Shown piece by piece: positions 1 through 5,466 of a stretch of DNA of 12,113 nucleotides. Every line of letters starts with the position of its first letter. Positions within the stretch are counted from its first letter, which is position 1. Below the pieces are notes generated by a model. That model was not told the origin of the DNA. It worked only from the letters and a program-made list of their open reading frames with translations, and searched no databases. The DNA lies in assembly GCA_022563615.1 (NCBI GenBank), contig JADFMZ010000058.1, positions 1 to 12,113 of the forward strand, given 5' to 3'. The position numbers were made by a program, and so were the translations under genes. The DNA comes from Planctomycetota bacterium (GTDB taxonomy: Bacteria; Planctomycetota; Phycisphaerae; UBA1845).

Positions 1-1
1 C

Positions 2-1150
2 ATCGGTGACACAGGCAAGTATCACAATTCTCAGCCGCTGGGAACCCGGGCGGACTGGCGCCTGAAAGTCGATGGCTGCGTGGAGGAGCCCCGCGAGTTC
101 TCCATCGACGAGCTTGAACGGCTTGCCACAAAGCCCTTTTCAGCCGCGATCGGGATCACCTGCGTGTCGGAGGGTCGCATTTGCGGCCCAGCCGACAAAG
201 TTGCCTTCGAGGGCATCCCCTTCAGCGCCATCGCCGAGGCCGTCAGGCCCAAGGGGCCGATCGAAGAGCTATCGCCCACGGTGGAACTCATCAGCAAGGC
301 GCCGGCCGGCTGCGGGCCGAAACAAGAGCGCCATCGAACCGCACTTCCCCTGCGTGACTGCCTGGATCCCGAATATGGCGTGATGTTGGCCTGGGGTCTC
401 AACGGACAACCCTTACCCTACGCCAACGGCGGGCCGCTGCGCAGTGTCGTCGGCCCCAAGCTCTTTTTCTACAAGGCGATCAAGTGGCTTGACCGGATCA
501 ACATCATCGACAAGCCGCTGAGCCAATGCCGGGGCACGTGGGAGCAGTACGCCGGCTACCACAGCCGCGCCCGCGTCGACTTGGACGAACGCTTCGAGCC
601 GCAGATGCAGCTCATTCTCGACGTCGGTCAAGACGGGTGCGATATCACGCGATTCATCACCGATGAGGATGAGCAGAGAAAAGCCTTCGAGCAGGCGTAT
701 CGAGAAAAAAACCTGAGCCGGCTCGTCGTCGCGCAGCTTCATCTCATGATGAAGCCGGATTTCCCAACGGACTACTCTGGATTCTTATTCTCCGACGGCC
801 GCTTCAAGGCCAAGATTCGCGGTACGAATTTTTCCGGCGCGACGTTCCACGGCGCCTGCATGGCCGGGGCCAACTTCTCGTTGTCCAAGTTCTCCAACGC
901 TCGATTCTCACGAGACGGGAATGACCCAGCCGACCTGAGTGGCTGCGACTTCGAGGGCGCATACCTCAACAACGCTCACCTGCAAAACGTCTCCATGCAA
1001 GCCGCCTGTCTGGCCGGCACCGTGTTCGTCCTGGACGGCCAACTCGACAAGCCCACCGATCGCGTAAAGGGCCTGGACGTGCGCAACGCCGAACGGCTCG
1101 ACGAGAGGTCGGCCGATTGGCTCAGGCGCAACGGCGCCATCGTGGAGTAG
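2..1150 (+). CDS. Sulfite-oxidase-family molybdopterin protein fused to pentapeptide repeats, 5' partial
   Basis: The frame is open to the left edge (382 residues visible), so the GTG at 80 is not the true start: codons before it encode the conserved DWRLKVDG strand of the oxidoreductase molybdopterin-binding fold. In visible numbering, ITCVSEGR (about 52-59) holds the likely molybdenum-ligand cysteine, C54. The stretch around 127-167 (AWGLNGQPLPYANGGPLR, then KAIKWLDRI) is the classic family signature. After a helical linker (about 195-270), residues 276-340 form pentapeptide repeats of the A(D/N)F-x-x type, such as NFSGA and DFEGA, broken by a short GNDPA insertion. The family carries out oxygen-atom transfer or related redox chemistry, usually in the periplasm; the substrate here is unknown. 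The N-terminal signal and any upstream partner lie outside the window. The oxidoreductase assignment is strong. The role of the repeat tail is unknown; it could be a binding or oligomerisation platform. Confidence 0.85.
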   Translation: MGDTGKYHNSQPLGTRADWRLKVDGCVEEPREFSIDELERLATKPFSAAIGITCVSEGRICGPADKVAFEGIPFSAIAEAVRPKGPIEELSPTVELISKAPAGCGPKQERHRTALPLRDCLDPEYGVMLAWGLNGQPLPYANGGPLRSVVGPKLFFYKAIKWLDRINIIDKPLSQCRGTWEQYAGYHSRARVDLDERFEPQMQLILDVGQDGCDITRFITDEDEQRKAFEQAYREKNLSRLVVAQLHLMMKPDFPTDYSGFLFSDGRFKAKIRGTNFSGATFHGACMAGANFSLSKFSNARFSRDGNDPADLSGCDFEGAYLNNAHLQNVSMQAACLAGTVFVLDGQLDKPTDRVKGLDVRNAERLDERSADWLRRNGAIVE

Positions 1151-1181
1151 CGCCGCGTTTCATTAAGAGCTTCTAACAAAA

Positions 1182-1274
1182 CCGAGCCGCAGGCTTCAGC
1201 CTGCGCGACCCCGCGCAGGTCACCCGCAGTCAAAGGAAATCGCCACTTCGCGCAGGCTGAAGCCTGCGGCTCGG
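1182..1274. repeat. Inverted pair of a 25-nt palindromic intergenic repeat
   Basis: A 25-nt unit with core CGCAGGCTTCAGCCTGCG lies at 1184-1208, and its exact reverse complement at 1248-1272. The match extends by two bases on the outer side of each arm. Each unit is itself a hairpin (CGCAGGCT / AGCCTGCG), and the pair can also form one long stem around a 39-nt loop. A third copy lies at 4077-4101. The pair sits between the convergent molybdopterin and DUF971 genes, so it could act as a bidirectional terminator or mRNA-end stabiliser, but no T-run follows. It looks like a REP-type element. Confidence 0.85.
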
Positions 1275-1385
1275 GTCGGAATCGTAGTCGCACCACGTGT
1301 GAAACGCGGTATTAGCGTAAGCCCACGCGTAGGATACCGAGACCATACGGCGTTTCTGCGAGACCCCAACGCTGCACCAACTCCG

Positions 1386-1778
1386 CTACTTACCCTTGTC
1401 GCGATCCGAGGTTGTTTCCAACGAGCGCAGGAAACGGAAGTCGAAGATGCCGGTGTTATGCCCGTCGGACCAAACAAATTGGATGGCGTAGTGGCCGACC
1501 AGGCTGGCTGACGTGACGCGAACGTCGGTCGGATTGAACTTGAGGATTTGCAGCGGGTTGTCCGCCTGTTGGCTGCGCTCCGTTTTGCAGGCGGCGCAGG
1601 GGCAGCGGCGGCGTAGCTCGTCGAGCGAATACTCGCTGTGCGTGCCGTCCTTCCACTCGATGATCAACCGCTGCTCTTTGAGGCGGACCTTTAGGTCGCG
1701 CGGAGCGACGGCGTCGTTATGAGGCCCGCGCTGATCCGCCCGATTCTCGCCGGGCGATCCATTCGACCTATCGGGCAT
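1386..1778 (-). CDS. DUF971 (GBBH-like N-terminal domain) protein
   Basis: A 130-residue protein if started at the ATG at 1778. That start is preceded by an AAGGGAAGG-like ribosome site about 9 nt upstream; the longer frame from 1886 adds a tail unlike the family. A poorly conserved leader (1-27) is followed by the domain: RLIIEWKDG (37-45), the cysteine cluster CPCAAC (59-64), and the family hallmark GHYAIQFVWSDGHNTGIF (95-112) followed by DFRFLR. DUF971 proteins resemble the N-terminal Zn-binding domain of gamma-butyrobetaine hydroxylase. They also occur alone or beside Mrp/ApbC-type Fe-S carriers, where an Fe-S-related role has been suggested but not settled. No such neighbour is seen. It lies downstream of the dehydrogenase gene on the same strand, with a 127-nt gap, and may be cotranscribed. 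Confidence 0.85.
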   Translation of the reverse strand: MPDRSNGSPGENRADQRGPHNDAVAPRDLKVRLKEQRLIIEWKDGTHSEYSLDELRRRCPCAACKTERSQQADNPLQILKFNPTDVRVTSASLVGHYAIQFVWSDGHNTGIFDFRFLRSLETTSDRDKGK

Positions 1779-1905
1779 GGAATCCAACCTTCCCTTTGTA
1801 AAGCATGGAGGCTTGGTGGCCAATGCCCCCGCATTTATCCTGATTACCGCCGGCCGGAACGACCGAGCCGCAGCTTTGGCTTCCATTCAACCATCTGCGA
1901 GGATT

Positions 1906-2847
1906 TTATGAAACCGCGCGAGATTCTTCCAGCGTGCGGATGACCTCATCCACAACGGCGTTCATACGCGTAAGGCCGGTGCGCGATCGGGCCCCCACGT
2001 GTGGAGTGAACAGGGTGTGGGGAGCCGTCAACAGGGGATGGCCCTTGGGTAGCGGCTCGGGATCGAATACGTCCAACGCCGCGCCGGCCAATTGGCCCGA
2101 TTCCAACGCATGAGCAAGCGCCGCACTGTCCACCACCGCGCCGCGCGCCGTGTTGATCAGGAAGGAGCCGCGTTTGAATTGTGCCAGCGCCTCGCCATCA
2201 ATCAATCGCCGCGTCTGTTCGGTTAACGGTAGATGCAGGCTTACCACATCGGCTTGACGAAACAGTTGCGCCTTGTCGGTCGGCGTCGCTTCAAAGTCGA
2301 ATGGCTGGGCATCCAGAATGTCGTTGTAAAGAATACGCATGGCGAAGCCGTGATAACACCGCCGGGCGACGGCCTTGCCGATACGCCCCAGCCCGACGAT
2401 CCCCAGCGTCAACTCGCTTAACTCGGGCGTTTCATACTGCGATCGCTCTTCTGCAAAACGGTCCGCCCGCACGGCTGCGTCGCAGGTCGTGATTCTGCGA
2501 ACCAGCGCGATCATCAACCCCAGGGTCAGGTCCGCCACGGCGCTGGTGGCTGCATCCGGCGTGTGGATCACCAAAATGCCGCGCTCCCGGGCCGCTTCAA
2601 CATCGATGTTGTCGAGCCCGCTGCCGGCGCGACCGATCACGCGCAGCCGCCCGGCCTGTTCGATCACGTCCCGCGTTACAGTGGCTGACGTGCGTACGAG
2701 CAGGGCATCACAATCTCGAACCGCTTTCTTCAAAGCGGGTTCGTCGCTGGTGGTCAGGACCGTAACGCGAGCGACTGCTTGGGCCCGCGCAATCGCAGCG
2801 CGTCCGAAACCTTCCGATATGACGATATGCCACTTTGGTTCGCCCAC
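1906..2847 (-). CDS. D-2-hydroxyacid dehydrogenase, phosphoglycerate dehydrogenase-like, without ACT domain
   Basis: A 313-residue NAD-dependent oxidoreductase of the D-isomer-specific 2-hydroxyacid dehydrogenase family. The N-terminal part of the catalytic domain (1-100) contains VIGRAGSGLDNID, typical of the SerA group. The Rossmann domain carries GLGRIG (152-157) with the acidic ND around 175. The catalytic triad is visible: Arg235 in NTARGAVVD, Glu264 in FDPEPLP and His283 in TPHVGA. The protein is short, lacking the regulatory ACT and intervening domains of full-length SerA, so it could oxidise 3-phosphoglycerate for serine synthesis or reduce another 2-ketoacid such as glyoxylate or hydroxypyruvate. 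The start is GTG at 2847. An in-frame stop lies four codons upstream and no other early start exists, though the ribosome site is weak. A small membrane-protein gene lies 82 nt upstream on the same strand. Confidence 0.9.
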   Translation of the reverse strand: MGEPKWHIVISEGFGRAAIARAQAVARVTVLTTSDEPALKKAVRDCDALLVRTSATVTRDVIEQAGRLRVIGRAGSGLDNIDVEAARERGILVIHTPDAATSAVADLTLGLMIALVRRITTCDAAVRADRFAEERSQYETPELSELTLGIVGLGRIGKAVARRCYHGFAMRILYNDILDAQPFDFEATPTDKAQLFRQADVVSLHLPLTEQTRRLIDGEALAQFKRGSFLINTARGAVVDSAALAHALESGQLAGAALDVFDPEPLPKGHPLLTAPHTLFTPHVGARSRTGLTRMNAVVDEVIRTLEESRAVS

Positions 2848-2929
2848 ATCGGACGATCATCACCGCTTGAACGCGCAACGTCAACGAATCGCGCGGGCGA
2901 TGCAGCGGCGGGAATGGCAAAGGTCGGTT

Positions 2930-3049
2930 TCAGTAGATCGGGCTGGCCCAGAGCAGCGCTATGAGAAACGCAATCACACCTGCGATGATTTGCCGGATCC
3001 GATGGCCTCTTGTGTTCTGGATCAACCGATGATGCAAGGCGAAGGCCAT
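2930..3049 (-). CDS. Small single-span membrane protein (39 aa), unknown function
   Basis: The minus strand reads a 39-residue protein from an ATG at 3049 to TGA at 2930-2932. A good AAGGTG ribosome site lies 5 nt before the ATG, and an in-frame stop four codons upstream makes this the only possible start. The N-terminus is basic (residues 6-19, with H, R and K-like charge from LHHRLIQNTRGHRIR). It is followed by a strongly hydrophobic segment, IIAGVIAFLIALLWA (21-35), ending SPIY. This predicts a short cytoplasmic tail plus one transmembrane helix. I recognise no family. It is 82 nt upstream of the dehydrogenase on the same strand and divergent from the phosphatase. The alternative is a chance frame, but the combination of ribosome site, positive-inside pattern and clean helix argues for a gene. 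Confidence 0.5.
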   Translation of the reverse strand: MAFALHHRLIQNTRGHRIRQIIAGVIAFLIALLWASPIY

Positions 3050-3054
3050 ATGAA

Positions 3055-3060
3055 CACCTT
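3055..3060 (-). promoter_or_regulatory. Ribosome binding site of the 39-aa membrane protein gene
   Basis: On the minus strand AAGGTG lies 5 nt before the ATG at 3049, directly after the stop codon that closes the frame upstream. It is the main reason to accept the small gene. Confidence 0.45.
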
Positions 3061-3191
3061 ATGCGAACGGGCAAGCCCGGATTCAAACCATCCGCGCGCC
3101 CCTTTCCGACCCAACATCCGAATCGAACCCGAATCACGACAAGGTCGCTCCTCGGCTGGCGTGCGCCGTGGATGGAACTATCATCGACCTC

Positions 3192-4031
3192 ATGCGGAAT
3201 CATCTGGCAGAAGAAATGCTGAATCTTGCCGTCCAGCTCGCCAAGGAGGCCGCTGAATTATCGCTGCCGCGAATGGGCCGGACCGCAAGCCGTCGGAAAC
3301 CGGACCAAAGCGTCGTGACAGAGACAGACGACCTGATCCAGTCGCGCATGGTCGATCAAGTTACTCGCCGCTACCCCGAACACGCCATCATCGCCGAGGA
3401 AACGCACGCTAAGTCGATCGAGCTCCCCCTGCCGACCGCGGCGCAATATTGTTGGGTGATCGACCCCCTGGACGGAACGCGAAACTTCGTGGCTGGCTTC
3501 CCTTGCTTTGCAACCTCGATCGCCGTGCTCGATCGCGGGCAGCCAATCGTCGCCGTCGTGTTCGAGCATAACCTCGGACATCTTTATTCGGCCACTGCGG
3601 GAGCCGGGGCTCAGTTTCAAGGCCGGCCGATCCAGGTCAGGGAACCGCCGGGGTCCCGTGACATTCTGTTGGGGGTTCCGTCGAGCAAGGACTCCCTGAC
3701 CCAGTGCGTTACGCGGAGTTGGCACGCCACAAACGGCTTCGTGCTTCGCAACATGGGCTCGGCGGCGATGCACCTGGCGATGGTTGCCTCGGGCGCGCTA
3801 TCCGGCGCGTTCTGCAAACGGTGCAAGATCTGGGACATCGCCGCCGGAGCGCTTCTAGTCATCGAAGCCGGTGGACGCTTCAGCGACCCGTTCGGCGCGT
3901 CGCGCCTCCCCTTTAGGCTCGACGCCGAACCCGACGAAGATCTGCCCACCCTCGCCGCCGCGCCGGTGGTTCACGGGCAATTGCTGGATTCGATCAAGAG
4001 TGCCACGGAGCAGCCCCACGAACCGGGGTAG
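3192..4031 (+). CDS. Inositol monophosphatase-family phosphatase
   Basis: A Mg2+-dependent, Li+-sensitive-type sugar/inositol phosphatase of about 279 residues. The metal-binding motifs are all present (numbering from the ATG at 3192): the acidic pair AEE (about 68-70), the hallmark DPLDGTRNF (91-99) and the C-terminal signature WDIAAGALLVIEAGG (214-228). Such enzymes hydrolyse myo-inositol-1-phosphate, histidinol phosphate, PAP or fructose-1,6-bisphosphate. FPCFATSIAVL and the overall length suit the general SuhB/IMPase or histidinol-phosphatase-like group, and the substrate cannot be fixed from sequence. Start choice is uncertain: GTG at 3168, ATG at 3192 and ATG at 3216 are all in frame and none has a strong ribosome site. 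The usual family N-terminus (LNLAVQLAKEAA) begins right after the 3216 ATG. The gene stands alone between divergent and convergent neighbours. Its stop codon lies inside the GGGGTAG repeat at 4025. Confidence 0.9.
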   Translation: MRNHLAEEMLNLAVQLAKEAAELSLPRMGRTASRRKPDQSVVTETDDLIQSRMVDQVTRRYPEHAIIAEETHAKSIELPLPTAAQYCWVIDPLDGTRNFVAGFPCFATSIAVLDRGQPIVAVVFEHNLGHLYSATAGAGAQFQGRPIQVREPPGSRDILLGVPSSKDSLTQCVTRSWHATNGFVLRNMGSAAMHLAMVASGALSGAFCKRCKIWDIAAGALLVIEAGGRFSDPFGASRLPFRLDAEPDEDLPTLAAAPVVHGQLLDSIKSATEQPHEPG

Positions 4032-4050
4032 GGCAAAGATTCTCTTTGTC
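4025..4050 (+). repeat. GGGGTAG...GCAAAGA hairpin repeat, copy 1
   Basis: GGGGTAGGGCAAAGAT is followed by TCTCTTTGTC, giving a stem of GGCAAAGA with TCTTTGTC (one G-T pair) around a 3-nt loop. The same motif, inverted and with a perfect stem, occurs at 5346-5383. This copy overlaps the end of the phosphatase gene. It may help end transcription there, but no T-run follows. Confidence 0.6.
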
Positions 4051-4076
4051 TTCGCGCCGACCGTGTCTGTCGGCCC

Positions 4077-4101
4077 GAGCCGCAGGCTTCAGCCTGCGCG
4101 A
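4077..4101 (+). repeat. 25-nt palindromic repeat, third copy
   Basis: Identical over 25 nt to the unit at 1184-1208 and in the same orientation. The hairpin is CGCAGGCT (4081-4088) with AGCCTGCG (4091-4098). It lies between the convergent phosphatase and transaldolase genes. Confidence 0.85.
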
Positions 4102-4150
4102 ATAAACAGCCCGGCGCGCTCTAGCCATCGGCATTCCTTAAGTTCTTATT

Positions 4151-4190
4151 CTTCAATCTTCAATCTTGAACTTTCCAACCTTCAACCTTC
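4151..4190. repeat. CTTCAAT/CTTCAAC pyrimidine-rich degenerate tandem repeat
   Basis: CTTCAAT occurs twice in tandem (4151-4164), then CTTGAACTTTCCAAC and CTTCAAC, giving a 40-nt tract of related 7- to 8-nt units. On the minus strand it is a purine-rich GAAGGTTGAAG-like tract starting just 5 nt after the transaldolase stop codon. Function unknown. Confidence 0.5.
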
Positions 4191-4195
4191 TGCCA

Positions 4196-5314
4196 TCACC
4201 CCACCGGACGAAGCTGAGCTCGCTTCTGCGAAAGGTTGGCCAGTAAGTCGTCGAAAGATTTCGAGAACAGGTTGACCCCATCGACCGTAAGCCGATCCGT
4301 CACAGCCTGTAGATCGATGCCCAACCGATCAATATCGGCCAGTGTGCTGCGCGCCTCATCAAGGTTTTTCGTCAACGTCACCGTGGTTTGACCGTGATCG
4401 AGAACCGCTTCGAGGGTCTTCGGCGGCAGCGTGTTGACCGTATGAGGGCCGACCAGTTGGTCCACGTACATCGTGTCGGGATCGTTCGGGTTTTTCGTGC
4501 TCGTGCTGGCCCACAATGGCCGTTGCACGCGGGCGCCTTTGCCGGCTAGCTCGCCGAACGCGCCGTTCTTATCGAACACTTCCTCGAAGCACGCGTACGC
4601 GAGCTTGGCGTTGGCGATGGCTGTCCGGCCCAACAGATGATCCACGTCGGCGCCGGTCTCTCGTTTCTCTCTGAGTTGCTGATCCACGAGCGTATCGACC
4701 CGGCTGACGAAAAAGGACGCCACCGACGCGACCTTGGATACGTTTCCGCCGTTTTGATCCAACACCCCAAGACCATCCAGATACGCCTGCATCACCTTGC
4801 GGTACATCGCTATGGAGAAGATAAGCGTAATGTTGACGTTGATCCCCTCGCCGATCAGCGTTGCGACGGCCGGGATGCCTTCCTCGGTGGCTGGCACCTT
4901 AATCAGAACGTTTGGGCGATCGAGGCGGGCGAACAAGCTACGAGCCTCCTGGATCGTGGCCTCCGTGTCATAGGCGATCTTGGGGCTGACCTCGAGGCTG
5001 ACATATCCGTCCACGCCGTTCGTGCGATCGTACACGGGGCGGAGCAGGTCGGCGGCGTCGGCGATGTCGGGAACTACGAGGCCTTCGTAAACCTCCTGGG
5101 TGTTCTTGCCGGCGTCGACCAATTCACCCAGAAGGGCGTCGTATCGGCTGCTTCCGGTGATGGCCTTCATGAGAATCGTCGGATTGGACGTGACGCCAAC
5201 GACGCCCAGATCGATCAGCCGCTGCAATTCGCCGGAGTCGATCATCTGGCGGCTCAGCTGATCGTACCAGATGGATTGCCCCAGTTCGTAAAGCGTTTGG
5301 ACACGGTTGTTCAT
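4196..5314 (-). CDS. tal: Transaldolase
   Basis: A 372-residue cytoplasmic enzyme of the non-oxidative pentose phosphate pathway. It moves a dihydroxyacetone unit between sedoheptulose 7-phosphate and glyceraldehyde 3-phosphate. Motifs in order: GVTSNPTI (40-47), YVSLEVSP (104-111), the Schiff-base lysine Lys139 in NVLIKVPAT, INVNITLIFS, and RPLWASTSTKNP near residue 265. The length and the RPLWASTSTKNP motif match the long bacterial TalB-like group often paired with glucose-6-phosphate isomerase, rather than the ~220-residue TalC/MipB type. The ATG at 5314 has a GGAG site 7 nt upstream. A perfect palindrome lies 32 nt upstream of the start and could influence expression. No other pentose-phosphate gene is in the window. 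Confidence 0.95.
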   Translation of the reverse strand: MNNRVQTLYELGQSIWYDQLSRQMIDSGELQRLIDLGVVGVTSNPTILMKAITGSSRYDALLGELVDAGKNTQEVYEGLVVPDIADAADLLRPVYDRTNGVDGYVSLEVSPKIAYDTEATIQEARSLFARLDRPNVLIKVPATEEGIPAVATLIGEGINVNITLIFSIAMYRKVMQAYLDGLGVLDQNGGNVSKVASVASFFVSRVDTLVDQQLREKRETGADVDHLLGRTAIANAKLAYACFEEVFDKNGAFGELAGKGARVQRPLWASTSTKNPNDPDTMYVDQLVGPHTVNTLPPKTLEAVLDHGQTTVTLTKNLDEARSTLADIDRLGIDLQAVTDRLTVDGVNLFSKSFDDLLANLSQKRAQLRPVG

Positions 5315-5345
5315 GCATGCGCTCCGATTCGTTGTTTGAAGCCGT

Positions 5346-5383
5346 GGGGAAACGCAAAGATCATCTTTGCGCTACCCCAGGGG
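5346..5383. repeat. Perfect palindrome, copy 2 of the GCAAAGAT hairpin repeat
   Basis: CGCAAAGAT (5353-5361) pairs with ATCTTTGCG (5363-5371), flanked by GGGG (5346-5349) and CCCC (5375-5378). Read on the minus strand it begins GGGGTAGCGCAAAGAT, matching the element at 4025 at all but one of the first 16 positions. It lies in the 152-nt gap between the oligosaccharyltransferase stop and the transaldolase start, so it could be a terminator for the former, an operator for the latter or a mobile repeat. No T-run is present. Confidence 0.7.
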
Positions 5384-5466
5384 TCAGCGACTACACCCCG
5401 ATCATACAACTGTGCAGTATGACGACTCACCTGAAGGGTCGCAAGATGTCGGTACGATTGAGTGGG

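Noticed and set aside
80..82. GTG as the start of the molybdopterin protein
   Set aside because: The frame is open to the window edge and the upstream codons encode the conserved first strand of the family.
1779..1886. 36-residue N-terminal extension of the DUF971 protein
   Set aside because: It is unlike the family and the ATG at 1778 has a better-placed ribosome site.
4637..5422. 261-residue plus-strand frame opposite transaldolase
   Set aside because: It is the antisense of a clear transaldolase gene, a common by-product of GC-rich coding DNA, and shows no domain.
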